DNA of 64,000 nt, from NCBI GenBank assembly GCA_007922305.1, contig ML677343.1, positions 31,117,987-31,181,986 on the forward strand. The letters run 5' to 3'. The notes under the pieces are model-generated. The model saw only the letters and a program-made list of their open reading frames with translations, did no database searches and was not told the DNA's origin. Position 1 is the first letter of the stretch, and each line of letters opens with the position of its first letter. Source of the stretch: Dermatemys mawii. Taxonomy: Eukaryota > Chordata > Testudines > Dermatemydidae. Shown here piece by piece: positions 44,766 to 55,670 of the stretch. The position numbers were made by a program, and so were the translations under genes.

Positions 44766-44850
44766 TAGTTCATAGATGTTTAAGGCCAGAAGGGACCATT
44801 GGATCAGCTAGTCTGATGACCTGTCCACTATTTTTTGTGTAGCTCAAAAC
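44766..44850 (-). mobile_element. CR1 LINE 3'-end fragment
   Basis: TTCATAGATGTTTAAGGCC, then AGAAGGGACCATTGGATCAG and CTAGTCTGATGACCTGTCC. This is the reversed 3' end of a CR1 subfamily, with the usual extreme 5' truncation. Confidence 0.65.
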
Positions 44851-45334
44851 TCGTTCTGAATCAGAGGAATAACTTCTCTTTTTATGTATTTAATTTTTAA
44901 CATTTCAGAAATGGCCTTGGACTGGGATATTGAAAGAATGTATATGACATTTGGAGTTTGTGAGGACTGATTTTTCAACTAGAGGAGTCGAAAGAAGTGT
45001 TGGGAAAAGAGCAAAATTTAAAAATAGGAGCATTTAAAAATGTTTCCTCTGGAAAAGTTAATAAATAATAGAAAATTCTATTGTCCACTGGAGACTTATT
45101 ACGCAAAATTTGTAGACTAAAGGTAGGTTTCCAAAAGTGCTTAGTGCTGGCCTAATTCTCCTCCTATTGAAATTAATAGGAGTTGTACGATTTACGTCAG
45201 TGAGAACGAAGTTAAATCAATGTTGAACTCTTCTGAAAACTCTATCCTGAATTTAATCTTTTAAAGAATTTTACTCCAGCTTTAATTTCAAATTTTGTGC
45301 AACTTCCACTAAGTTACCAATGCCTTCATAATCC

Positions 45335-45387
<53 letters not shown>

Positions 45388-47786
45388 ATACAAATTAATA
45401 CATATTCCCCTAATGTTTTGATAGAGGTTCTTTCTGAGTCTGGGGGCTGCAAACTTATGTTGTGCTATGCCCAGTGAGAATGTAGAAATGGCATATTCTT
45501 GTTTGCAAAGTACCAGGCTGCATCATGACTGTGGCCAGTTGCCTATGCACAGTGTCTGATTTATTGAAAATATGTTTAAAAAGGTGAAAATTAATGTTAT
45601 GAAGAAACATTACTGTATATGTGTGCCATTTTATAAATAACCATATCTTGGCTGTTTTAATCCTTTATATTTATTAACTGCTAAAAAACATCTGTCCAAG
45701 CTAGGAGAAAGTGGGGACTTTGTGCCTGGAATTTTTTTTTTAAACGTAGGCCGATATTTCACCAGAACATGACACAAGAGGCTGGGAGTGGAGAAAGGAG
45801 GTCAGAAACGGGAAATTTGTTTTTCACTTGCACTAAGGGAGGGCTTAACTAACTTGTTTTAATTTTGTTATAACAAATGGATTTTGGAAGGAGAAAATGT
45901 GTGCATTGTATATTTGCCTAAATTGAATTTAAACAAGTGAGTTACAAATCCCTTGAAAGTGATTTACAATATGCTGATGTATTCATAACTACAACAGCAC
46001 TGCTGGGCAGGGTTAAGATAAATCATATGAAATATCACTGCTGCTATGTTATAAATATGATTTTTTTAAAAAAATCAAGATTTGACAGTTTGACCCTTTT
46101 CTAATGTGTGGATTGAAAGATGCAGCCTTTCAGATTAAGGGCAGGGTTCTTAACAGTATGCAGTTAGTGACATTATGAAACAATAATTCTAACACAGCTG
46201 TTTTATTATGTTAAGACTGGCCAGTTCCCAGGTCTTCTGAGAAATGGCAAATTTAACTTGCCAAAATGGCAACCACATGCACTAATCTGTTGCCAGTTTT
46301 CTTGGGCACCTTGCCATAGGCTATACAATCCCAACAGTTTTCATTGTGATCAGAATTTCAAATGAGTCAATATTGGCAGCAACATAATTTTGAGTAAACA
46401 GCTCGATATTCTGTGGTGTCCTCATTCAAAAGATACAGGCTTTTATAATGAGCAGCTGCTTCTGAAGCCAATCTCAGAAGTCTTTGGTAACAGTGTATTA
46501 TTTATTTTTAAATTGCACTCCACCTGCCTGATTTAATTGCTTTCATGTGTTCAAGTGGAAGAAGGAAAGAGGAAAATGTTTATACATAGTTGGATTTGAT
46601 TCAGTGTCAAGTTTAAGGGATAAATTACCATTTCCATTGGTAAACCTCAAATTATCCTACTAGTATTCTTTGCGCCAGGTATTAAAAAAGACTGGTCTCC
46701 TGGCATACATTGTCCATCCTTCTATAACTGTGGGGAAACATGTGAACTGTTCCTATGACTTTAATTCAACTTTTGAGGCTGAAGATTTTCCTTAATATGG
46801 TTACTAAAGACCTTTGACAGAGAATCCAGCTGGAGCAGGGCTGAGAAATGTTTGGCTCTAGAATCAGGACTATGATTTGGAAATAAAATTAAGCTTCATC
46901 AGAGCTGAGCTGTAGAAACACCAGGCAGAGGTTGGAGCCAAGAGAGTAAAAACTGATCTTTGGTTCAAATTTAGTTTTACTTAGCAGCAGAAAAGTCCCT
47001 AATCTCAGTGTGGGTTAACCAAGATTTTTACAGATCCCACAGGAATGTCACACTTGCAGGGACAATGTCTCTGTATATGTTTGTACTGTGCATTGCAGAA
47101 TGGGGGTGCAATGCTGGTTTGAGTCTTTGGATGATATTGCAATATAAATATTAAATAATTTGCTTATTTTAAATAAGCCTGTAAATGAAAAAAACCCTGC
47201 AATTTAGGAATGTTATTCCCTTAGTAAAGAGGCCAAAGTGTCTTCTGCTTTATTTTTTTCTTTAAATGTATGTGTAAGTATTGTTACTATTTTTAAACAT
47301 TAAATTTTAAACAATTATATTTAAAATAAAACACAAACACTTGACTGTGTATTTTGTGCTGGTGAATGGCATTGAAATGCCAAACTAAGGAGTCTAAGGG
47401 ACTGTCTTTATTCACAGAAAAGATACAGCACATACACTGGGATAGTGCAAGCTTTCCTTACAGGTCCAGGTAGGACCAACTCAGAAGTGATAGGGGTATT
47501 TCAATCTTGGTCTTCCTTGGAGAGCTACCAGACAAAATGGCAATTAATGGCAGTTGGCATAGTAGTTTCTGTGATATGGACACGTCTGCTAGCAACTGGG
47601 CCAGTATTTCCCCTCCCTATTTCACAAGGATCACTGAGTATTCATTAGGTGGCCATACCAAACCAATCTGCATTTGAATCAGTGACCTAAAGGTGAAAAG
47701 CTCTGATTCCCACTATCAGTCCTCTGAGTGTCAGCGTATTAATTTACTTTGTGTGTTAACATTATTTTTTTGCTGCTGTCTTTCAG
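44851..47786. other. BANP intron 1, 3' part
   Basis: AT-rich, with a (TG)n microsatellite at about 45342-45383. No other features recognised up to the exon 2 acceptor. Confidence 0.5.
45342..45383. repeat. (TG)n microsatellite
   Basis: About 20 uninterrupted TG units after CTC and before TATGTATAC. Confidence 0.9.
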
Positions 47787-47939
47787 GGTTGTACGAAGTG
47801 GCAGACCTCTTAGAGTGTGAGTTTGGGGCCTTCCGTGGTATCTGAGCGAATATTGTTTCCTGATTCTGAATGATGTCAGAACAGGATTTGGCAGATGTGG
47901 TTCAGATTGCAGTGGAAGACTTGAACCCAGATCATCCAG
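47787..47939 (+). CDS. BANP: BANP exon 2 (5' UTR plus residues 1-23)
   Basis: BANP is a nuclear BEN-domain protein that binds TCTCGCGAGA motifs at CpG-island promoters and activates essential genes; as SMAR1 it was described as a matrix-attachment-region binder. The acceptor is TGCTGTCTTTCAG|GG and the donor CCAG|GTACAG. The first 83 bases are untranslated, with a TGA in frame just upstream of the start. Translation starts at 47870 with tandem ATG ATG, giving MMSEQDLADVVQIAVEDLNP then DHP, which matches the known vertebrate BANP N-terminus. The exon ends after the first base of codon 24. Upstream is a 29-kb intron from the CpG-island exon. Confidence 0.92.
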
Positions 47940-48082
47940 GTACAGTAGGGAGTAGCATTGACACAAGGAAGAACAGTGAAATGTTACCTTCTAAACAGGG
48001 AATAAAAATCACTCTTTGACTCCTTTTACAAATTCAAAATGGCACATAAGTTTCCTAGAGAATTTAATCGTGCCTTTAAAAA

Positions 48083-48187
48083 TAGGGTGACCAGATGTCC
48101 CGATTTTTGGAGCTTTTTCTTACCCTAGGCATCTATTACCCCCCACCCACTGTCCTGATTTTTCATACTTGCTATCTATTCACCCTA
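48083..48187. mobile_element. hAT-type MITE, TAGGGTGACC family, copy 5
   Basis: TAGGGTGACCAGATGTCCCG at the left and TATTCACCCTA at the right. Flanks CTTTAAAAA (48074-48082 and 48188-48196) are identical over 9 bases. That is probably an 8-bp hAT duplication plus a chance match. Confidence 0.8.
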
Positions 48188-48196
48188 CTTTAAAAA

Positions 48197-49389
48197 TGAG
48201 TTTAACAGTACATTCTAGTAACTTTATCTACATGGCCTGAATTTTCCTATTAGAACAGTTTTTTTTTTTTTTTAACATTTTGCATTTAGCACTTTTACAA
48301 ATAGAGGGCTATATCCTCTCCCTGTTCTTTGTACAGAAGTACCTTTGTGTAAAAAATCTAGGCTTAAACATTGCCTACATGAGCATCTTTCTCAGGCTTT
48401 CCTCCTAATGAGAATTGCTATCCAACAAGTTATGAACCATGGTTTTGTACTTGATATTTATTATTTCCTCCTTTTACATGTTTTGAAATTCTTTGTATTG
48501 TACCAAAGTGGTAGCAGATTGAAATCACTTTCAAAAGCATTATTGTGACATTCATTTTTTTTGAGAGTTTGTTCATTAAGGGAAAATGTCTGTATTGGAT
48601 GCTAGTTATTGGCCTCAATCCAATTTGGCCCCACTGGAGGTAGTGGGTGTATGTGTAAACATGTGTGGTTGTAGGATTGTGCCCATAATTTGGTAAGACA
48701 CTGATGTTAATAAAGCCCCATTCCTGCAGTCAGAACCACGTGGGTGAACCTCTGTACTAATGAAGAATTCCAGTGAAGCTGTTTGGGTTCTGCATGTACA
48801 CAGTGGTCTACCCATATAGTTCTCATAGCAAAATTGGGGATTAGCATTGGAATGTGGTGTTAGAGGATATGAGGAAGCAATGAAACACCGAAGACTTTGT
48901 AAGCGTGTTTGTTACACTTTTTTTTCTTGTTTTTGTCCAACATATATATTTAGGACATATTATTTATTGGGAGCTATATTATTTAACTTAGGTTTCTACA
49001 AGATTTATTAATGCCAAATGCATCTTCGTGAATAGATGTTAATATCCAAGTGCCTAGGTACTTTGATAGGTACCTTTAGACAACAAATGTAAATAAAGAA
49101 GATCTAGAATAAGAGAGGTCACAAAAACATTTTATTGGTACATCAATACTTTTTTTGGTGAAATTCTTTTTAAAAAGATGAGAGGTGTGTAGTATACAAA
49201 TGTAATTTATATACTAGTGATTATCTTAATTTATAGTATTAGAGTTTATTTGCTGTGAAATGCTATATCCGTGAAAAAGATCTGGCTTTATATCAGCAAC
49301 GTTAGGAAATTCACAGCTGGGTGTAGATATTAAGAAGGCTGAATATTTAAAAATATCTTTATCAAAGAACAGACTACAAATCCCGTAGA
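48197..49389. other. BANP intron 2, no exon seen
   Basis: AT-rich sequence with no recognisable conserved or repetitive element. Confidence 0.45.
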
Positions 49390-49710
49390 AATCATAAAAA
49401 CAGGTCTGGAAAAGACCTTGAAAGGATGCTGTGCTAAGGCAGGGCCAGATATACCAAGACCATCCCTAACAGGTGTTTGTCTATTCTGTTCTTAAAAACC
49501 TCCAGTAATGTGGATTCCACAACCTCCCTTAGAACCTTATTTCAGAATTTATACTGAGAAAGTTTTTACAAGTATCTAATTTAAATCTCCCTTGCTGCAG
49601 ATTAATCCCATTACTTTCTTTTTCTATCTTTAATGGACATGGAAAACAGTTAATGACCATTCTCTTTTCTCAAGACTAAGTATGTATAGTATTTTTAATC
49701 TTTCTACATA

Positions 49711-49901
49711 CACCGGATCCTCGCTATAACTTGTGTCACTTTAGCGCAGATTCGCATATATCACGGTCATGGCTATGGATCCCAAATTTAATTACCTTAA
49801 TTGGGATCCATGGTAACATGCTCCCCGCTATATCACGGTCCCTGCATTAACGCAGTACCACGCATGGATCCCAAACCCCGCGTTCTAGCAAGAGTCTGGT
49901 G
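49711..49901. mobile_element. Tc1/mariner-type MITE nested in CR1
   Basis: Ends CACCGGATCCTCGCTATAAC and (inverted) GTTCTAGCAAGAGTCTGGTG. It is bounded by TA on both sides (49709-49710, 49902-49903), the target of mariner/pogo elements. Two inverted copies of a TGGATCCCAA-type word lie inside. The CR1 host reads through. Confidence 0.65.
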
Positions 49902-50087
49902 TAGTTCAGATTTTCTAAATATTTTGTCATTTTTCTTGTTCTTTTCTGGGCTCTCTCCAATGTAGCCACATCTTTCTTAAATTGTGGCACCCACAAGTGG
50001 GCACAGTACTTCAGCTGAGATTTCACATTTGCTGAGTAGAGGAAGACAGTTACCTCCGGTGTATTACATATGACACTCATGTTAATG

Positions 50088-50417
50088 CAGCGGTTCTCAA
50101 ACTTGTGAGAGCCATGACCCTTTTTTCAGAAGCGGCTTCTCGGCGCGACCCTTGTGTGTCCACCGAAAAGCCATGGAATTGATTAATTCCACATTCTACG
50201 GCTTTTCAGCAGACATGCTGAGCACTCCCGACTGTTGGCTGAATTGATTACTTTTGCGTTCAGCAGACAGTCGGGAGAGTGGGTATGTCTGCAGAAAAGC
50301 CGCCGAATTCGGAAGTAATCACTTCGGCGGCTTCACGGTGGCCACAGGGGCTCGCGACACCTCGGGAGGTCCTCGGCGACCCCTGAGGGGTTGCGACCCC
50401 CACTTTGAGAACCGCTG
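50088..50417. mobile_element. hAT MITE (CAGCGGTTCTCAAAC family) nested in CR1
   Basis: Ends CAGCGGTTCTCAAACTTG and (inverted) CACTTTGAGAACCGCTG, 330 bp. A perfect 8-bp TSD TGTTAATG occurs at 50080-50087 and 50418-50425. The interior has GC-rich inverted arms (GCCGCCGAATTCGG region). Confidence 0.88.
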
Positions 50418-50440
50418 TGTTAATGTATCCCAGAACGGAC

Positions 50441-50788
50441 ATACCAGATATGTAAAGGTCTGGATATTTTCATTAGTCCAGATAATGTATTTTAATACTT
50501 AGGTCTGACATTGTTTCAGAGAGAAATATGAGAGCATATACTGGATTAAATAATTGAAATATTCAGTCTTCAAAAGGTGCTTTTCTTTTGAAGTGGTAAG
50601 TAGAGTGCTTACCCATTGTTGTTACATTTTAAAATAAATAAGTAAATAACTGCTCTTCGTAAAACTAAATCAGGCTAGAGCTGTTTTTCTCTGTGCTGCT
50701 GGATTCTTTCAGTGAGTCACTTCAGTGTCTACATAATTTATTTTGCCCCCAGGAATTGTAGTGTGACCATGCTTACTTTTGCTTGCAG
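50441..50788. other. BANP intron 2, 3' end
   Basis: Unique AT-rich intron ending in the acceptor TTTTGCTTGCAG. Nothing else seen. Confidence 0.5.
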
Positions 50789-50883
50789 TTGTATTGGAGA
50801 ATCATGAGGTGACAGATGAAGATGTAGAGCCTGCTCTGAAACGCCAACGGATAGAAATTAACTGCCAGGATCCCTCTATTAAG
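50789..50883 (+). CDS. BANP: BANP exon 3 (residues 24-55)
   Basis: The 95-nt exon completes the split Val codon and reads VVLENHEVTDEDVEPALKRQ then RIEINCQDPSIK, the conserved acidic-to-basic segment of BANP. The KRQR cluster looks like part of a basic nuclear-localisation stretch (inference). The acceptor is CTTGCAG|TT. The donor is AAG|GTTTTG, a GT donor with poor match after position +2, so splicing here may be weak or regulated. It ends in phase 0. Confidence 0.92.
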
Positions 50884-51049
50884 GTTTTGATAATATACTA
50901 TTCTGTTGTTTAGAAGATCAGATACATGCAGAAGCTTTTATTTGGGGTGAAAAATACAATAAAAGCAGAGGATGGATAATAAAATATTAATAGTATATTT
51001 AAATGTGAACTGGGGGAGGGTGAGTGGTTACCCTTTCTGAAAATCTTTT
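50884..51049. other. BANP intron 3, 5' end
   Basis: A short AT-rich intron segment before the L2-like element. Confidence 0.4.
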
Positions 51050-51378
51050 AGAATTATTATTATTTTAATTATTTATCATTATTTATACGATTATAGTGCC
51101 ATAAGTTATGGATCAGGTCCCCAGTGTACTAGGCAGAAAAAAAACAGGGGAAAAAAATAGGGTTCCTCCCTTAAGGGTTTACAATCTAGGTGGTGATGTC
51201 TGTAGTGACTGAGAGAAGGTAGTGGGGAGGGCTTGGGGGATGGGGAAAATAACTCTATTTTAGTTATGTTGTGCATGAGCTGATTGCTACATATCCCTAA
51301 AGAGATCTGAGATAGAGAGGCCTAGATTCCAGTTTGGAGAGAAGGAGACAGGTTTGGAGTACAGCGGTAGATCTGTGA

Positions 51379-51675
51379 GGGCTGGGCTACGCTGGCGGGG
51401 AGGGGTCGATCTGAAATATGCAGCTTCAGCTACGTGAATATAATAGCTGAAGTCAAAGTATCTTATGCTGACTTACCTGGCCGTCCCCACTGTGGCGAAT
51501 CAACTGCGGCCGCTCCCCCGTTGACTCCGCTTCCTCCTCTTGCCAAGATGGAGTTCCGGAGTCGATGGGGAGCGCATTCGGGGATCAATTTATCGCATCT
51601 AGATGAGACACGATAAATTGATCCCCGATACATCAAGCTCTACTCGCCTAGCTGACAGGTGGTATAGATATACCC
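51379..51675. mobile_element. Harbinger-like MITE nested in L2
   Basis: Ends GGGCTGGGCTACGCTGGCGG and (inverted) GTGGTATAGATATACCC. Perfect 3-bp flanks TGA (51376-51378, 51676-51678). It is the same family as 2390-2684 (shared TAGCTGAAGTCAAAGT/TAGCTGAAGTCGACGT, ...GATAAATTGATC arms). Confidence 0.65.
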
Positions 51676-52284
51676 TGAGACGTCAGGATAGAAATGTCAG
51701 TTGAATTTGTTTTGTGCGGAGGAGATCACTCAGAGATGAGGTGCAAAGGGAGAAGAGAAGGGGACAAGTACGGAGTTTATGGCTCCACCATAGAGAGCTG
51801 TAGAGGGGGATGAGGAAGACCCTCCTAAGGACACAGTGAACAAGTGATTAAAGGTAGGAAGAGAACCATGCGTGGAAGTCACAGAAGCCAAGTGAGGACA
51901 AGATTTCAAGAATATGTGCATGGTTGACAGTGTTAAAAGCAGCTGTGACAAGTCGAGATAAAGATGAAATACTGATTTTGAGCTTTAACTCGGAATATGC
52001 CATTAAAGACTTTGATGAGAAAAGTTTCAATGGTATGCAAGGAATTGAAGCCAGATTGGAGAGGATCTAAAATGGAACTGGAGTAGAACTTCAGACAATG
52101 ATTGTAAATAGCACATTCAGTGATCTTAGGAAAGGGAGAAAGGAAGTGGGGTAATAATGAGAATGGCAAGCTGGGTCATGGGTGGGAATTTTTAAGATGG
52201 AAGAGACTGACTAATCTAATGCTTGTTTGTATGGGGAAAGAGCCAAAGGGGGGAGAGAGAGAGGTGAATGAGTAGAATAAAGGA

Positions 52285-52450
52285 TGAAGTTTAGCAGCCG
52301 TGTTAGTTTGTATCCCTAAATAAGAGGAGGAAGACTTGTAGCACCTTAGAGACTAACCAGTTGATTTCAGCATAAGCTTTCATGGGCTATAGCCCACTTC
52401 ATCGGATGCATAGAATGGAACAGAAGTAAGATGTATTTATATACACAGAA

Positions 52451-52481
<31 letters not shown>

Positions 52482-53080
52482 GTGGTACATTTGCATACCA
52501 ATTCTAAGAGGCTGTTTAATTTGGATGGGCCATTATCAGCAGGAGAAAGGAAAAAAAAAACCTATTGAAATGGATCTCTGTGTCTGACAGGAGATAAGAA
52601 CTATTGAAGGTAAATGAACTAGGGAAATGCAATCAATTAGTGTAATGAGAAAACCATTCACAATTCCTGTTTAGCCCCTGCTTTATAGTGTCCAATTTGA
52701 AAATTAATTCCAGTTCCTCAGTTTCTCGTTGGAGTCTGTTTTGGAAGTTTTTCTGTTTTAAAACTGACTCCTTCAAGTCTTTAATGGAATGGCCAGGAAG
52801 GTTGAAGTGTTCTCCTACTGGTATTTGAATGTTCTGATTCCTGATGTCAGATTTGTGTCCATTTATTCTTTTGCGTAGAGACTGTCCGGATTGGCCAATG
52901 TACATAGCAGAGGGGCAATGCTGGCACATGATGGCATATATCACATTGGTCGATGTGCAGGTGAATTAACTTCTGTTCCATTCTATACATCCGATGAAGT
53001 GGGCTATAGCCCATGGAAGCTTATGCTGAAATAAACTGGTTAGTCTCTAAGGTGCTACAAGTATTCCTCATCTTATTTAC
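52285..53080. mobile_element. Penelope-like element flanked by inverted 3' tails
   Basis: A perfect 11-bp TSD AGAATAAAGGA (52274-52284 and 53081-53091) bounds it. The left end (52285-52410) is the 3' tail on the minus strand. The right end (about 52980-53080) is the same tail on the plus strand, nearly identical over about 100 bp. Between them is a minus-strand GIY-YIG fragment. An A28 run is at 52454-52481. Confidence 0.8.
52633..52944 (-). pseudogene. Penelope GIY-YIG endonuclease fragment
   Basis: The frame encodes MIYAIMCQHCPSAMYIGQSG, then QSLRKRINGHKSDIR and GEHFNLPGHSIKDLKES, the C-terminal GIY-YIG nuclease domain. Here the YIG motif is intact, unlike the YIS of the 39-kb copy. The RT domain is missing, so this is a 5'-truncated remnant. 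It is clearly homologous to residues 523 onward of the other copy. Confidence 0.85.
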
Positions 53081-53400
53081 AGAATAAAGGAGGGGATGAG
53101 AGTAGGCATGAAGAAGATAAGGAGATGGGATGGGATGATGTCCCTGGGATTAGAGGAGGCAGATGAGAACCTTCTATCTCCCTGACAGGAGAAAAAGAGA
53201 ATTGTAGACGGGAAAGGAAAGGCAAGCTATGGGGAGGGGGAAAGTCTCATCAGATTTTGTCAGTTTTCTCTTGGAAGAAATTGGTGAAATCCTGTGTGTT
53301 TTATTAGTAGTTAGCACAAACACCCGTATGGCTTAAACCTGGAGGATTGCTAAGTACCTCATTATTTTCCAGAGCCAAATCAACTTGATTACCTTTTAAC

Positions 53401-53808
53401 AATTCTTTTAAAATTATAGTTTTCTTTGGATCAGTCCAGCCACATATGACTTGATTTCCCTGTGCTCACAGACCTTCCCCACCTCTTGTGTTTCTTATTG
53501 ATAGTGTGTATTGACAATGCTTCAGTCTTGAGCACCAACAAGCATGTAGATAATATTCTGCTGCTACACAGGTTGGTGTGTATATAGTCTTACCTTCTTA
53601 AGATTGCCCTAGAAACTGTGGAGATCTGACAAATCTTCCCAAATTAAGAGTGCAAGCTGGCCATCAGCATTATCAAACAGTTCTATACTGCTCATTTTAT
53701 ATGTTTTTTGTAAGCTAGGCTAGCTGTGTAAACTTAATTTTAGATGGACGCCACTAGGTGGCATCCTGGCTGTTTCTTAAAGTCAATTCAAGGCATATGT
53801 ATTATCAC
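53401..53808. other. BANP intron 3
   Basis: Unique intron sequence; nothing recognised. Confidence 0.4.
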
Positions 53809-55670
53809 TAGGGCTGTCATTTAATCACAGTTAACTCCCGCAATTAACTCAAAAAAATTAATTGCAATTTAAAAAAATAATCATGATTAATCACAATTCT
53901 AATCACACTGTTAAACTATTGAATATTAATTGAAATGTATTAAAAATTTTGTATATTTTTCTACATTTTCAAATATATTCATTTCAATTACAACACAGAA
54001 TACGAAGTGTACAGTGCTCACTTTATATTATATTTATTACAAATATTTATACTGTAAAAATGATAAAAAATAGTATTTTTCAATTAACCTCATACAAGTT
54101 ACAACTGTAGTGCAATCTCTTTATCATGAAAGTGCAATTTACAAACGTAGATTTTTTTTTTTTGTTCTATAACTGCACTCAGAAACAAAAAAAGGTAAAA
54201 CTTTACAGCCTACAAGTCTGCTCAGTCCTATTTCTTGTTCAGCCAGTCACTAAGACAAACAAGTTTGTTTACATTTATGGGAGATGCTTCTGCCTGATTC
54301 TTATCTACAGTGTCACCTGAAAATGAGAACAGGCATTTGCCTAGACTTTTGTAGCCAGCACTGCAAGGTATTTACGTGCCAGATATCTAAAAATTCATAT
54401 GCCCTTTCATGTTTTGGTCACCATTACGGAGGACATGCTTCTATGGTGATGGAACGTTAAAAAAATAGTGCATTAATTAAATTTGTGACTGAACTCCTTG
54501 GGGAAGAATTGTATGTCTCCTGCTTTGTGTTTTACCTGTATTTTGCCTTATATTTCATGTTATAGCAGTCTCAGATGGTGACCCAGCATCTTGTTTGTTT
54601 TAAGAATCCTCTCACTGCAAATCTGACAAAACACAAAGAAGGTACCAATGTGAGATTTCTAAAGATAGCTCTAGCACTTGACCCAAGGTTTAAGACTCTG
54701 TAGTGCCTTCCAAAATCTGAGAGGGACGAGGTGTGGAGCATGCTTTCAGAAATGTTAAAAGAACAATAGTCCGCTCCAGAAACTACGGAACCCAAATCAC
54801 CAAAAAAGAAAATCAGCCTTCTGCTGGTGGCATCTGACTTAGATGATGAAAATGAACATGCATTGGTCTGAACTGCTTTGGATTGTTATTGAGCAGAACA
54901 CGTCATCAGCACGGATGCATATCCCCTGGAATGGTGGTTGACGCATGAAGGGACATATGAATCTGGCACGTAAATATCTTTCAACCAGACATACCAAACC
55001 CACAAAAAACCCCCACAGAAATTGGGATTGTTTTTGGCTTAATTGGCTTGTGAGTTGCTTGTTGGCTGGTTTTTGGCTTGTTGCTTGTTACTCCTTTTTT
55101 TTGATCCGCTCCTGGCAAGCAGGGGCAAGGGGCAAGCAAGGTGGGAGGGAGGAAGAGTAAGGGGTGCACAGCGGGCCCACCACATTCCCAGACTGCATGC
55201 CGGGGGGATATAGTCACAGAGAGTGTTTGGGTTCTTAGGGATTGGATTATTGTGGCCTTGTTTTGAAATGGGATTAACTTGATTTTTGGCTTGTGAATGT
55301 CGGGGTGCTCATTTACCGTGTGAATGTTGGTGACTATGCGTTGCAACACCGGCTACAACAGTGCCATGCAAATGCTTGTGGTCACTTTCAGGTGACATTG
55401 TAAACAAGAGGTAGGCAGCATTATCTTCTGCATATGTAAAGAAATTTGTTTGTCTGAGCAAGACATAGGACTGAGTGGACTTGTAGGCTCTAAAGTTTGA
55501 TATTGTTTTATTTTTGAATGCAATTATTATTTTGTGCATAATTCTACATTTGTAAGTTCAGCTTTCATGATAAATAGATTGCACTACAGTACTTTTGTTA
55601 AGTGAATTGCAAGTATTTATAATAAAAATAAATATATAGTGTTGCCTTTGCGGTTATGTTATTTGTTTTA
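53809..55670 (+). mobile_element. ZBED-type hAT transposon with inverted 3'-end copy
   Basis: The left edge TAGGGCTGTCATTTAATCAC is the AGGGCTGTCA hAT terminus. Plus-strand sequence at 54590-54960 encodes NVRFLKIALALDPRFKTL, then CLPKSEREDVWSMLSEMLKE, and at about 54930 PLEWWLTHEG, all typical of the C-terminal hAT dimerisation region of ZBED-type transposases, with several stops. 53960-54455 is the inverted equivalent of the 3' part (GGCACGTAAATA... through TTTGTAAGTT). The right terminus is missing. A separate 358-bp insertion sits at 54986-55343. Confidence 0.6.
54986..55343. mobile_element. Unclassified insertion inside the hAT element
   Basis: The hAT sequence ATATCTTTCAAC stops at 54985 and resumes at 55348 with ACCGGCTACAACAGTGCC. 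CAAC occurs on both sides (54982-54985 and 55344-55347), consistent with a 4-bp target duplication. The insert has GGCTTGTTGG-type repeats and CAAGCAGGGGCAAGGGGCAA. Confidence 0.5.

Larger units (their letters stand above)
49390..50440 (-). mobile_element. CR1 LINE 3' end with two nested DNA transposons
   Basis: Starts at AGAAATCATAAAAACAGG. Characteristic words: CTGTTCTTAAAAACCTCCAG, CTTGCTGCAGATTAATCCCA, TTTTCTGGGCTCTCTCCAAT and AGTGGGCACAGTACTTCAGC. It is interrupted by elements at 49711-49901 and 50088-50417. It is older and more diverged than the 42795 copy. Confidence 0.7.
51050..53400 (-). mobile_element. L2-like LINE with decayed RT, holding two later insertions
   Basis: On the minus strand, 52170-51730 encodes pieces of a LINE reverse transcriptase: SSILDPLQSGFNSLHTIET, then VTAAFNTVNHAHILEILSSL and SWFSSYL-like sequence. 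These correspond to the LDPxQSGFRxxHSTETAL and DLSAAFDTVDHxxLLxxL motifs of L2. Frameshifts and stops separate them. More upstream ORF2-like sequence lies at about 53100-53300. A MITE (51379-51675) and a Penelope-like element (52285-53080) are inserted in it. Outer limits are approximate. Confidence 0.6.

Noticed and set aside
45342..45383. Regulatory Z-DNA element
   Set aside because: It is a plain TG microsatellite in an intron; nothing else supports a function.
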